NCBI GenBank assembly: GCA_029532415.1
Contig: JAQOTA010000024.1
Coordinates: forward strand, 1-64,000
DNA length: 64,000 nucleotides
Source: Marasmius tenuissimus
Taxonomy: Eukaryota > Basidiomycota > Agaricomycetes > Agaricales > Marasmiaceae
Direction of reading: 5' to 3'
The stretch's first letter is position 1; each line of letters opens with the position of its first letter. The position numbers were made by a program, and so were the translations under genes. The notes under the pieces were generated by a model. That model searched no databases, had not been told where the DNA came from, and saw only the letters and a list, made by a program, of their open reading frames with translations. This document shows, in pieces, positions 30,265 to 41,995 of this stretch.

Positions 30265-33200
30265 CTACTCATCATCAGGCAATATATCCGTATTCCTCCG
30301 CTTTCCTAGCCTATCAGCCACGTCCTGAGTGAGAGTCAATGTCCGCTTTCTACCTGTGTTTCCTTCCTTGATCTCCACTTCCATCTGCTCGATATCCGAG
30401 CTGTTATCGACCGCAAAGCTTGACCTGAAACTCTCGGTGAGCTCCAATGCCATCTTCATATCTCCTTCTTCCTTCTTTGAGATAAAACTTTCCACTAGAA
30501 AGCTGCATGGAACTGGAACAGTACCAGCTCCCTTGTCGGCGGGGTGATTCAAGACAAGGTGGAAGATAGCGTTGTATTTCCAAATTGTGACAGGATGTCC
30601 GGAGACTGAAGGAGGGCATAGCGGGCAGTGAAGTGGAAGATTGGTGCAGGAGGAAGCCCGAGCCTTGTCATAATCAAGTGTACTGAGCCGGTATGAGCAG
30701 TTTGACTCAACCTTGAATGACCTCTGACCTGTCTTCTTCTTTGTAGTTATCGATAGTCGCGTGAAGCAGCCCTCAGTCCCACAAAACCCGCATGGATCGA
30801 CACCGATTGCATCAGACCGGCCTAGTTCCGTGTCACCACCTCGGAATACTGCTAATATATGGGCCCCGACATGTTCCCGCATATCCTCGATAGGAACGAC
30901 GTTGTTGCAAATTTTACAAGACCGTTTTGCATCACGAGGTAACGCCCTCGGTACGTTAGATCGAAGGGGTGATAGTTTGATCGGGAACGACAACAAGGAA
31001 GTTCGCGTAGATGTCGGATTGCGATAGGGAAGCTTGTCTGTAGTGGTTCGAAGGAGAATGGAATCTTTTTTTGCTAAATCGTCATGTTCGTCTCCCAGTT
31101 CCTCCTTGGCGCAATCGAGAATCTCCACGAGATCACTGCGTCTAACCTTCCACATCAATTGAGATGGGGTTTCCTCTGGACGACTAATCATTGCCACAAG
31201 AGGGTAAACAAGGTGACCTGGGAAGCTTAAAGCTACGCGCGAACGCGTAGTCAACTCTGCTGAAGATTGGTTATGGAGCATTATGAAACCATCTGAGTGG
31301 AATTATCGTGAGTACATTCTCGCCAGCAAGATATTCTGAATAGAATTGGAACTTACTACTCCATTCCCAGTAGTCATGTGTACTTGGAGGTAGATCAAGA
31401 ACCTGGGCAATAACCGTTGGCGATTCAGAGCCGTTATTGAGAGAATCGACGCGAATGGATGTGGTCATTTTCCCTTTGCCTGCCCGAAACCCAAGAATCT
31501 TGAGAACAACTAATGCAAATTCTCCCTTGCCATCATGTAACACGACGGAACAGGCTAAGTCCCCCGCCTTTAACAAATCGTTGCCATCCAGATCATCATC
31601 TTCATCCCCGATCGAACTACGCTTCCCCATCACATCTTCTAACGTCACGCCTCTCACCCGTAGTGTCCTGATGCTAACCCGTTTGGCTCGATTTGAAGAG
31701 AGCATTGCGACTAACGATGCTTTTAGATATTTCTTTCCGTCATATAGAATGAAGTTGGGAATTGTCTCGGGCATTGTTGGCGGGGGGTCAGGCTGGCTTC
31801 CAAGAGTACGGTCATCGTCATTGATGAATGCAGGAAAGTAGTCGTCAACGTCAACACCTAGCGGTTCGTCGTCTCGATCATCATCGTCCGGATCGAATGG
31901 TTCATCGTCTTCTTGATGCTCGGGTAAGCTCTCTTGATTCAGTGTGTCGTTTGGCGTAGTACTAAAACGAAAATGACCAGCATTGGTATTACTGGCAGGG
32001 CTATCACCAAGATTGGTTTCCGATGGATGACTTCCTTCTGCTGGACCTGTGGGATCGTTGTCGTCAGACTCGGACCGCCAACTGTTCTCCAAATCAACTC
32101 GTACTCCAACGTAGTTGTTACCGCCCTTTGGTCGGAGCAAATCAACATCGCCTCGTGAGAAATAACCAGAAAAATCAACTCTCTGGCTATCTCCCCACCA
32201 CCGTGCTAGTACTTCGTTTGCCTCATCTGCCCCGGCACACCACTCTTTGATAAGGTTTACGAGCCCAACCCGTACGTCTCCTTCCCACGATCGCGGATTG
32301 ATATGATCGACCCCCAGTGCACCCTTGAATGACAAGCGGCGATGTCCTCTATCGAGCTCAGGGTTCCGCTCGTAGATGGCCTGCAACAGAGTGCTAGCAC
32401 TCAACTTCTGTGCTAGTTGCTCTATGTCGCAGTTACGGGCGTGATCCTGTGTCCGAACATCGGAAAACTGGCCTTCAAGACGATCCGTTCCCTCGAGAAT
32501 GATGAAGAACTTGTGGTCAGGATTTATGAGCTGTAACCGAGCAATGGTAAAGACGATGTTCTTGATTACTGACTGGGTATCAGAGTATAGCGCGCCAGTA
32601 AAACAGCTGCTACCGTGCTTTAGTTGCAGGGCAAAGGAGAGGTGAGCAAATGTCGAGAGTGATCTGACTTGTTCGGATAGGGAATAGGTGGTATTCACAA
32701 ATGGAGAGACGAAGTAGCCGAGGACCTTAGCGAAGAATGTAATTCCATGTCGCGTATCCATAGTTGAAGGACTATCAAGGGCGACATCAGTGTCAATTTT
32801 CTCAATTTGCTGGAGTAGTGCAGAGAGTTGTGTAGCTTTGGGGACATTTTGTTTATCCACAGGATCGAGAAGCTCCTTCGCACGATCTTTTGACATGCCA
32901 GGAAGACGCTCAAGATTATTGAGGATGTCGTGTGGATAGAAAATGTGGTCGATCACAATCACGCCCTGGGCATTTCGCAACAATGTCGCAAAGCGTTTGA
33001 AGATGTGTTTGGGGTCACAGGTACTGATAACTCCGTATTTCGATGTGAAGCAATTGAGCCCGGGAAGAGCATGAACTTTCTGTCCGAGTGGACTATCCTT
33101 CTCGACCTGTGTCGTCATGCATAAGATATGTTTGGCAAGTCGATAGACTGAATCACCATCAGTGGCGATGGCCCATATTTTGCCATGACGTTTCCCACCA

Positions 33201-33859
33201 TACTCAGTCTTCTCCCATGTATCGAGGACTGTCTGCACCCACTCTACTAGATCTTCTGCGGTCTCGGTCTTGTCGGAGGGAGAGATGATAATAGGAACAG
33301 GTGTATAGTGATCACTCCGGGCATATGGGGCGACTGCAACAACTGTCGCATCAGATCCGATGCAGACTGTTTGGTGTTCATGAATAGCCTGCTTGATTGT
33401 ATCCAGAGAATTGATATCGGTTACTTCCAGATTGAAGTCTCCGACATGCTCCCGACACAGACCCATGACCACATTCCTCCTTGGGCAATAGCGGCATCTA
33501 CACTCCAGTGCGATCCCATCAAACATGAAGACATTTCCCGGGATTTCGTCAGATGACCCCTCGAGCTGTGGTGGAGAAGGTCGAATCTCGGGATGGAAGA
33601 ACCGGCCAACATTGTATTCAACTTCTTCAGCACTAGGTATGCGGATTGATGGTAACAGTTTAGGGATCTCCCTTAGACGGCGTAGAGTGCTATCTGAAGG
33701 GTATCCCTCAGCCTTCATTAGAGCATACAGGAGGCGTGTCCCCCCAAGGATTTTTGCAAGCATGGCTTTATCGAGATCATACTCGCTGAATCCACCACGA
33801 GGCCTGTATAGTCCCTGGAGTGCTTGCTCTAGCCTCCATATCACCCCATATGACCACAT
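30265..33859 (-). pseudogene. outer element gene, 3' part: candidate DDE transposase core and Cys-rich C-terminus
   Basis: Continues the protein begun at 46.7-45.6 kb. From the right: RLEQALQGLYRPRGGFSEYD, LAKILGGTRLLYALMKAEGY, FMFDGIALECRCRYCPRRNV, KIWAIATDGDSVYRLAKHIL, STCDPKHIFKRFATLLRNAQ, and FFIILEGTDRLEGQFSDVRT. An intron at about 31296-31357 joins EWS to NGFIMLHNQSSAEL. The last exon has paired CxxC/His motifs (CKICNNVV...HVGAH; CGFCG; CPLCPPS). The Asp in FMFDG, Asp in ATDGD, DPKHxxKR and DRLEGQFSDVR recall the acidic residues and the DPxHxxK / DxLExxFxxxR patterns of P-element- and KDZ-like RNase H-fold transposases. This is my inference. The first six codons of the long frame come from the inserted element. 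Confidence 0.65.
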
Positions 33860-34110
33860 ACCCGGATCTGTACAAGGCCTGATCTCATCAATGCGCAGGA
33901 CTTGTACAACGGGTTAGCGGTGTTTTCCCTACGGTTCGTTAAAGCTGGCTAATTCGTAGGGACTCAGGACCTTTCTTCCCTCCCTATGAATGACTTGGCG
34001 GTATCTCCGAGGGGTTGGGCAGGTGTAGGCCGGCACCTGGCGGGTTTCCCATGACTGGCAAGCCGCCCATGACGTAGCTCCGCCTCTCCCGCCTTCCCGA
34101 CGTCTTGCCG
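33842..34110 (+). repeat. inner element left terminal inverted repeat
   Basis: Matches the reverse complement of 45341-45609. The outer 125 bases are nearly identical; I see only three differing positions, in CATCAATGCGCAGG-flanking and TTGTACAAC-flanking bases. The inner 145 bases are GC-rich and more diverged but keep GGCAAGCCGCCCATGACGTA. Confidence 0.8.
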
Positions 34111-34203
34111 CCCGCTCTCCCTATGTTACTATGTGTTTCTTTATCATATATAACGATGTTCTGTTCAATAAAACATGTAGAAAACACTGCTAGTATGAAT
34201 ACA

Positions 34204-37200
34204 TTAAGATACAGAGTCATACGCTACTCCAAGCACGGTGGCTATTGCATCCACCGCGGCAGCCTCATCGTCGTCGTCGTTATCTTCACCGTCCTCGTCC
34301 TCCCAATTCCCGTCCTCCTCTGGCCTCTCCTTACTCAGGTTATCCTCAACCTCCTCCCAATCCTCATCTGACTGTCGCTTGAGGCCAGTACCGGGGATAA
34401 AGAACTTGATATTCTCGTGTTTGAAGCCTTGAAGTTTATAGATGTTCCGAAGCCGTGTTCGGTGGAGATCGTTGAATCGACCTCGTTCCCATCGATAAAT
34501 CGTGATTTGGTGCGCAAGGTGAGGGTCGTATTGTAAAACCTGTAACTCCCTTGCCTTCAGGAAGTTACGCTCCTCCTTCATGTATGTCACCAGCCGTTTG
34601 ATTTCAACGTGAAGGCGATCGAGTTCGACGTGTGACTTCCACAGCTTGAAGTAACTTGCGGTTAGTTCGCGAACATGGGGTTTGGCCCATATCTTCTCCC
34701 GAACGTCGTTTCTGGTTTCCCTTAGGAAGTCGAGGTCGGCAAGGTATGTCTTGTCAACGATGGTGTCATAATCCAGGGGTTCTCGCAGGGGGGTGAGTCG
34801 TGCGCCTGCCTGGTTGACCTTCTGAACAGCGGTTTTAATGGCAGCAGATCGGGTTTTGAGTGCCTTCCCTAGGTGTTGCCTCATCTTATAACCTGGGTGA
34901 CCATTAGATTTTTACACAAGCTACAAAAATGAAACGCACCTGTTCCAGCCATATGCATCTTGCTCAGCTCAAATATCCTCGCAACCACCAGGGCTTCCAG
35001 CTTATCAACAGCTCCCTGGTATTCTTTCATCTCTGCCATAGCCTTCGCGCGATTCCAGTCATCTGATCCCTCTTCCCATCTCTTGTCTATCTTCAACCGG
35101 GCCTCGTGAAAGTGGATTTCTCCCAGTAACGTCAGCTCTGTCTCCTGAGCCTGCCTGACTGTGCGCTCGAGGTCAAGGGTGCTTTTGGCGTTGTTTTCCA
35201 TGTAGTTGATGAATACCGATCGTCCTGCGGAGATTCGAGCCCGACATTCCTTCAATAGAACCAGCTTCTTGTAAAGCTCGATAATGTTCGTATCGTCCTC
35301 AGGGGTTTCGTGTCTCGACTCGAGGTACTGCCGCTCTTCCTTGATCCAACTGTACACATCGTCCCCTGACTGCACACCAACCGCCTTCAAGTCGTCTAAA
35401 ACATTGGCGTTTGCACGTTGAACTTCCAACGACTGTCGGTAGTTATCATGTATGAATTTGCTGAGATTTCCGTACGCTTCGAAGTTGTCGTGGTGATAGA
35501 GAAACTGGGAAATCATTTGTCGACGGTGGAAAGTGCTGGCATGTCGAGTAGCTGGCGCAAGGGAGTTGGTCACAGAGAAGAGCCTCTCGAGGGTCTCGAG
35601 GTCCTCGAGGCCAACCCCTACGATGTATAGGAGGAGAAACTCGAGTTGGCACAGCCGATTGTGCCCGTAGCCGTGAAGGATACCAATCAGAATGCGAACC
35701 CTCTCTTCCACAGATAGGGACTTGAGGGGGCTTCGTCTCAATGTCTCTCGGAACTGACAGCCAATGTCGTAAGCCCAGCCTTGATCGCTATTCAATGGAG
35801 GAAGATCCTTCTCCTGTCGTTCTCTCCTGGATGCTTGGAGAAATCGGTTCATTACAGCCAGCGCAAGCTTTCGACTTGATTGAAGTCAGTATGATATTCG
35901 AACGGATACCGATTCGACGTACCCCTCACCGCTCTTAATCATGTCCGCAACCCACAGAACAAAGCTGTGTCGACAGGCCGCAGCAAAAATCCCTGTCTCC
36001 TTGAAGAGCTCCTTCTCCTTCGAGATGTGGCCTGCCTTCATGTTGTCCCACTTCTCCTCGCAGGGAGTCCGCTTCATTCCTTCAGGCTCTGGCTCCTCAT
36101 ATCCTGGAAGGTTCTTCCAGTTTGTACGCTCCCATGCATCCACCTCCTCAACAGAGAGGAAATAATCCCCGCCGCCCTCTCTATCATCTGGCCGTTCCTT
36201 CACTCTACCCGGCATCCCGTCCTCTGACTGCTCCCGCCGTTCAACTCTCTTCAGTGAGTCGTTCCCGTCCATCGCTGCAAGGAAACCGAACTCGAGCTTG
36301 GGTTCATTTGCCACAGGGTATTGGCAGCACGGGCAAGTGTTAGGTGACCGCCAGTCGGGCCCATCACGATTGAGAGACTGTCGAACCTGACGACGCGCCT
36401 CCTCCTTAACAGAAATAAACACATCGTAGGCCTGTGAGAACTGTATGCATAGGTAGTTCTTGAAGCGATAGCCTTGAATATCGCACAAAGCTCGAATGAA
36501 TGGTTGAATTGAAAGGCGAGGACATCGAAGAAAAAGTGAATGGAACATTTCGAGAGTTCGTGTAGTGATGACAGAAGAATGTATCAGAGGGTTGCATGGG
36601 AAGTAACCCTGACGTATCAGACTTGAGCTTTTGTACATGTCGCATGTGTATTTTCCAACGCCAAGTGTACTACAATCTGACGACGAGCTTTAGCGACAAT
36701 CAGAAACGAGTCGAGGTAGAACTCACAGAAAAGGTCGTTAACTGTCGTGAGCTCAAACTGTTCCATCTCCCCCTCAAACCGTTGCTGATGCTGGCGCCGA
36801 TAGCAATAATCCATCCACCCATCCGTCATTTCGGATAACTGTTCCTTCCACCTTGCTTGGTCCACAAGAATCTTGTTGCGCCGTTTCCTTCTGTCTCTCT
36901 TGTAGAACCTGAATGTAAACCGTTACATTTTGTTTTTGAAGTGAGAAGGTTTAAACGTACACTTTTCGATATGCATCCTTTGCCTCAAGGAATACCTCCA
37001 GCTCCTCCTTTTCCTCGTCAATCCAATCGTCATCAACATCGAAGCTGGCATTCGGGTTCCCGGGTGAATCGAAAACATAGTTCTCGTGCGGCAATTCGCG
37101 TTCTGGAGAGTAAGAGTCTGCACGCAATAGAGACGACGCATTCAACTCGTTGAACGTATCCAAATCGTTCTCGGCTATTGACCGTTGGTTGCGAACTTGA

Positions 37201-37352
37201 TTTTTCTTCAACCTCTGACGCGCCTCCTCCTTGAGTTTCGACATTTGTAGCACGTTGAATGGACGAATTTGCTTTCGAGACGAGTTACTGACATCCCCAG
37301 ACCGAGAGTTCGAAGGAGCAAGGAAGCGACGGGCGGAGAATGCTTGCCTCAT
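34204..37352 (-). CDS. CxC1-type KDZ transposase
   Basis: Five exons read right to left. The N-terminus is basic with a short coil; then QGYFPCNPLIHSSVITTRTL and FKNYLCIQFSQAYDVFISVK, typical of the segment before the catalytic domain, with CPCCQYP as part of a cysteine cluster. Catalytic-domain motifs are in order: AAMDGNDSLKRV (first Asp), GWAYDIGCQFRE (second Asp), ILHGYGHNRLCQLEFL, and GLEDLETLERLFSVTNSLAP (Glu), then FHRRQMISQFLYHHDNFEAY. This is the D-D-E layout of Kyakuja-Dileera-Zisupton transposases. All motif residues are present, and the exons join with short introns (for example 35853-35910 and 36866-36950), so it may be active. It ends at 34204 in an acidic tail. Start at 37352. 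Confidence 0.87.
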
Positions 37353-37909
37353 TCTGAGGTGAAGGTATCAACGATGACTGGTGAACACTGAACATCCGCG
37401 ACGCGTGGCTCATGTGATGACCTGCCCGTGGGAAATGAGTGGGTGACTCATTGCCGGAGGTCATCGCCTCTCAATTTTTCTTCCCATTCATTTCCTCCAA
37501 TACAATGACGGGACCGACGGAGTATTCCAGTACGTCCGTCAAACTCTAATTCTTTATTGAAAACCTTCTCTTCTCGTCACAGCCCCGACCTTGGGGCAGT
37601 CGGCTTTTTTTTTCCCTTGCAAAAATCGAGTAAAATCGATAGCTGCACCGAGACGAGTGGAGGAAGCCCCGACCTTGGGGCTTCCTTCGTTTCGTTTTGG
37701 CTTTGGAGGTAGCCCCGACCCTGGGGCTGTCTCGAATCTTCACCATAATCGTCGCCCCGACCTTGGGGCAGCGATTCTTTTGTTTGTTTTTTTATTGAGA
37801 TGAAATCGTTTCTTTTTTCCCTTGCTTTTCACTGTTCAGGTCAGTTTCTGACTATCCTTTTATACCCCCAGCTCGTCGGCTTCGCAACCAAAAAGAATTT
37901 GGCGGCACC
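37353..37909. promoter_or_regulatory. divergent intergenic region between KDZ transposase and TET/JBP-like gene
   Basis: 557 bases between two divergent starts. It contains the four-copy palindrome array at 37582-37769 and poly-T/poly-A tracts (37607-37614, 37788-37795). It presumably carries both promoters. Confidence 0.6.
37582..37769. repeat. four spaced palindromic motifs GCCCCGACC(T/C)TGGGGC
   Basis: Copies at 37582-37597, 37666-37681, 37712-37727 and 37754-37769, start-to-start spacing 84, 46 and 42 bases. Each can form GCCCC/GGGGC around a six-base loop with a CpG at its edge. In copy 2 the stem extends to nine pairs (GGAAGCCCC/GGGGCTTCC). Copy 4 has partly matching outer arms (ATCG...CGAT). 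Spacers are unrelated to each other. Possible roles: binding sites for the transposase or another element protein, or methylation-sensitive control sites. No function is demonstrated. Confidence 0.8.
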
Positions 37910-39401
37910 ATGGATGTCAATGTTGCCGAAATCGTTCTCGACAACTTCGATACCGCTGCTCTGCTTCGTCGTCGTCAAGAGCAGCAGCTCGAGCACGAGA
38001 ATGCGGATGAGGACCAACCCGACCTCCTGCAAACCCCTTCCTCAAAGCGAGATCAGCCCAAGGCTCCATCTTTGACGCCTCTCATTCAGCTCGCAAAGCC
38101 TTCGCTCTCGCCGCCCCTCATTCCTTCGGTAACGTTGCCCGTGGCGGCTATGTTCATTCCCGACCCAACGAAAACGTCCAAGCAGCGGAAAAATGCTAGA
38201 CGCCGTTGGCGTTGGCGTTTGAGGCGACGCTCCGAGCGTCTTGCTGCTCAGCAGGCGGCCGGCACAGCGTTGAAGGCATGCGCGGCCAAGAAGATTGCAC
38301 GCACCTTGCAGGACAAGAAGAGGCATATAGCCGTCCCGATCGACATTACTGATAACTTGGAGGATCGGAAGGGAGCTGGTTGGACAGGGAAGAAGGTTGA
38401 GAAAGATGGGAGGACTTACACGCTAGAGCAGGTGCTAAACACACCGGGGATGCAGCTGGTGAAGTTCAATGGACAGTGCGTAGCCGTTATTCTTTCATGT
38501 CTGTAATTTGCTGACCTTCACATACAGGGAGACACTGCTCATTGAAGACGCAGGGGTACGCAACGTAGTAACATGTCTTCAAATTCCCAACGATCCGCGA
38601 TGGCTAGCGGACATGGATAACTTCCTTGAGCTACTCGATTGGGCAGAAGAAGAGCTACGGCGACAAAAGGGTGAGATGCGTGGCCGCCGAGGCAATTATG
38701 CCACCACCCCAACCGGAGTCTCTTTCGGCGGCGGGCAGACACAGCCTGGCAACTTCTCTCAGACCCCTGTTGAGCAGGATATCTGGGCGAAGGTGTATTC
38801 GCACCCCTTCTACCAGCGTGTTCTTCGCTATGCTCAACGTATGTGAAATATCTACAACAATTGGTCATCTTTCTGACATACATCCATAGATGGGATGCGG
38901 TCGTATCATCCGAAGCTTGAAAGACTCTATACCAATGTGAAAGACAAGCTGCGTGTAGACAACCCGGCGCTGGAGGACCCCCTACCCGGCTGTTGCTTTT
39001 CGGCGTGTAATCTGAACATGGGTAGAGCGGTCACGCTTCGTCACACCGACTTCCTCAACCTGCTCTTCGGCCAGTGCGCAGTCCTCTCACTCGGAACTTT
39101 CGACTACGAGAAGGGTGGTCACTTGGTCCTGTGGGACCTTGGCTTGGTCATTGAGTTCCCTCCGGGCTCGATGATCTTGCTCCCCTCCGCTCTCATAGAG
39201 CATTCGAACGTTTCTATTGCTGGAGATGAACGTCGCTCTTCCATCACCTTCTACTCTGCCTCAGGGTTGTTTCGTTGGGTAACCAACGGATACATGTCCG
39301 ACAAAGAGTTCAAGGCTCGGGCGAGTACCAAGATGCGTCAGCACTGGGACCAGCACCGAGCGAACCTTTGGAAAGTTGGCTTAGAATTACTATCAAAGTA
39401 G
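37910..39401 (+). CDS. TET/JBP-like 2-oxoglutarate/Fe(II) DNA dioxygenase
   Basis: Three exons. The N-terminal part is basic (KQRKNARRRWRWRLRRRSER), suited to DNA binding. The C-terminal domain has the fungal TET/JBP order: CFSACNLNMGRAVTLRHTDF (the HxD iron ligands), GQCAVLSLGTFDYEKGGHLV, LWDLGLVIEFPPGSMILLPS, ALIEHSNVSIAGDERRSS (distal His and the Arg region for 2-oxoglutarate), and SGLFRWVTNGY. Known members oxidise 5-methylcytosine in DNA, or thymine in JBP. Intron 1 (38476-38527) gives GQ/ETLLIEDAG; intron 2 (38840-38888) gives YAQH/GMRSYHP. Start ATG at 37910. It is divergent from the KDZ transposase of the same element. Catalytic residues look intact; activity is inferred from family. 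Confidence 0.85.
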
Positions 39402-39743
39402 CGTGTATACTGTATCTATTGTAAACTCGCAATCTGAAATCATGACTGAAGCATCGAATGGACTTGATATGAATACTTCTGAACCAAAGTGAGCTTCGAG
39501 AGTCAGAGAAACTGAATCTAAAGTGAATAAGCGCCCGTTAGTTGCCATCCAAATTGTAAATCTATAACTCATGGGTACGAATTACACTTAGAGCTGTTAT
39601 GTGCAGTATCTCGTACCCTATGCCTAGCCTATGTCCAAATTTTGAGTGATTCGAAAAGGTGAGAAAACATAATCAAGTACTAGGCAGATGGGTAAGTTTC
39701 GTATTGTAGCTCACGCGCGACCACGCTCATTCTCACTCTCACC
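39402..39743. other. intergenic inside the inner element
   Basis: 3' end of the TET/JBP-like gene and 5' region of the next plus-strand gene. No structure recognised. Confidence 0.4.
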
Positions 39744-40572
39744 ATGGTTCGACCTCGGAAGTATAAAACCAAGGCTCAGCAAGGCCAGGCTATACTAGAC
39801 AAGTCTCGACGTAATTATAACAAGTAAGTTCAACGGATCACTCTTTCGCTTGTACAGTAGTTCATTGTACATATTTCAGGCATCGAGAAAAGATTCTTGC
39901 CCGGATGGCAAGTCAGCGAAAGGCACTCAAGGCAAGAGAGGAGTACGTTCATTAGGCACACCCAAACGTGTGATTCCATTCTGACCTTCCCTATGGTCTT
40001 TCAGTCAAAAGCTGGTCAAGAGTCTTCTAGGCTCAATGCATAGGGTATCAAGTGAAACCGAATTGAATAAGCACGAAGAGAAGAAAGTTAAGAGGTGCGT
40101 TCCATTTCATCACTTAAAACTATAGTACTGAGAACTAAATGATAGCTATTTTGAATCACTCCTTGACGTCTATCGCGCGGAGTTATCGTCAACCTTCACC
40201 TCTACTCCTTTGATTTTCTACGAATCACTCTACCAACGTACCATTTCATGGCTTGATCAGGGTCATTCTGGCGTATCGCCTTTCAACCGGCTCGAGTCTC
40301 AGATTCAAAAACTCAACACTACCGTCACTCTTCACTTGGACAAGATATGGACGCTATTCGGTGACAGGGACTTATACCAGCAGTTTTCATCGCTTCAAGA
40401 CCTTGTGAGGGAACACCTGTCCTGTATTGACGAGCTTGAGTATGGACGTCTGGTGGATGGCCTGATAGACGAGGATCAATTATATGAGAAGTACAAGGAA
40501 GGGAAATGCGTGTACCAAAACCCATCCAGAGTTCCTCATCTTTCAGGCACAAACTTGGTTGCAGGATCGTAG
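39744..40572 (+). CDS. small basic-region protein of unknown function (element cargo)
   Basis: Four exons. The N-terminus reads MVRPRKYKTKAQQGQAILDK then SRRNYNKHREKILARMASQR and KALKARED, a dense Arg/Lys stretch with an Asn-x-x-Lys/Arg-like spacing reminiscent of a bZIP basic region, but no regular leucine zipper follows. The remaining 150 residues (YFESLLDVYRAELSSTFTST ... LDKIWTLFGDRDLYQQFSSL) look helical and are not recognised. Introns at about 39826-39878, 39942-40004 and 40095-40143 keep one frame. Short proteins with this RPRKYKT-type start are frequent near Agaricomycete repeats as I recall. A DNA-binding accessory role for transposition or control of the element is possible. Confidence 0.55.
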
Positions 40573-40712
40573 GCTTACGGTAGCTAGTACATTTATGTTC
40601 CAATCAACATCAAAATTTTTGTTAACTCCCCATGCCAGCTACAACTTACAAGTACATCAACAGACATAGATCTCAAATACTACAAGTCTTTACAAACACT
40701 GAAGCTACACGG

Positions 40713-41823
40713 CTAGTCAACCGCCCGCGGCTGGTGAGTTGATCTAATCTCATCATTATCCTGAGCCTGAGAGAAACGCTGTCGTGCTCGCGCAGCACTT
40801 CCTGACCCAGTGAATCGTTCCACCACCCCTCCACGGAACTGAAGTCCTTTCCAGAGCAATGCTTTGCGACTGTGGTAGACCCCGGGTAGAACACCTTGCA
40901 GAAGAACAAATGTCTCCCGCTGGGACATGACGGCGGACAGAAGGATCGCAGCGGAGGAGTTCACAAATTCATTATAGAACTCTTGTGCCAGTTCAACGTC
41001 ACCGAAGCCCTTAACCAAGTGATGGTCCGAGGTAATATACTGCTTCGCTCCCTCGAGACCCCTCCTGTTATGCCTGTGGGCATTGGACGACGGTGAGCAC
41101 GATTCTTTTGGAGATTGAATCAAGTACGAACCAGGAATAAAATATCCCTGTCATTCCATCTTTTCCCGAGTATACCACGTACGCCGGAAAGTTATTTTGT
41201 GTCGAGGGCGGCTGGGACGACTGAGGTACAGACATTGATATTGGGCCTCGAGGCTCGGGCGTTGCGCTCGGGGACGCTGACGGTTGCGCTAAGGTTTGAC
41301 GTTGAGTAGGACGAGAGCTGAACGGTGTTGATAGGAGAGGCTGAGTTTGTTGGGAACCCAACGGTGTTGACTGTGTTGGCAACATGGATGCCCTGCTCGA
41401 GTCCTCATTCGAGAAGACCGCTTTCAAGTCCGCTAGAATATTGTTCGAACCGTAAGCCTCCAACAAAAGATATCGGTTCAAAAAATACCTCACCGTACAC
41501 CCTGACCATAGCTTCAAAGCGAGTATCCAACTCGTCCACAGTCATTTGGACCCGACTGTCAGCCGCCCGTAGGTTTTCTTCCGCATTTTGTCGCTCTGAT
41601 TCTGCCCTCATAAGCCCTACAATCATATCCGTCAGCATCTACTTGGGGCGCTACTCGACAACTGGCCTCGGTTTGCCTCCAGTACATCCTCATGATGGCC
41701 CACAAATTGGATGATTGCCTGACGACGTTGGTCGTCAGAAGGGCGAGGAGGTGAGCCTAAGAAAAATCGATTTTAATCTATCGTATACTGGCTGAGTGAT
41801 GCAGGCTGGAGCTTACTGGTCAT
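40713..41823 (-). CDS. unknown cargo protein with possible viroplasmin/RNase H1 N-domain-like segment
   Basis: Read right to left: MTSSPPRPSDDQRRQAIIQF, a coiled coil AESERQNAEENLRAADSRVQ, a Gln/Ser/Pro-rich linker (PTQSTPLGSQQTQP), then FPAYVVYSGKDGMTGIFYSW and, after an intron, AKQYITSDHHLVKGFGDVEL with AQEFYNEF. The YVVYxG...GIxxSW...KGFxxxELAxEF pattern resembles the small hybrid-binding domain found at the N-terminus of RNase H1 and in caulimovirus-type viroplasmin proteins. The match is partial and rests on a few aromatic and Gly residues. The C-terminus is basic (SAARARQRFSQAQ). Start at 41823; stop at 40713. Exon borders are approximate. Confidence 0.45.
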
Positions 41824-41995
41824 GGCCGACAGACTTGAGGACGGTAGAGCTACAAGGACAAGTCGGATATGAGCTAGGATGAACCCACCGTCACAGTAAC
41901 AAATAACGCATGTGACCCTCACGTGTATTCGCGTTTTCTCTGTTTACTCTCGACCTAGGCCGCTGGACCTGTCTCGCAACACTGACCAGTGAAAT

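Noticed and set aside
33842..33859. ATG at 33859 as the real start of the 862-codon frame
   Set aside because: The first codons lie within the inner element's terminal repeat; the true N-terminus is encoded at 45.6-46.7 kb.
37582..37769. CRISPR-like or tandem repeat array
   Set aside because: Only four 16-base units with unequal spacing in a eukaryotic promoter region; palindromic regulatory sites explain them better.
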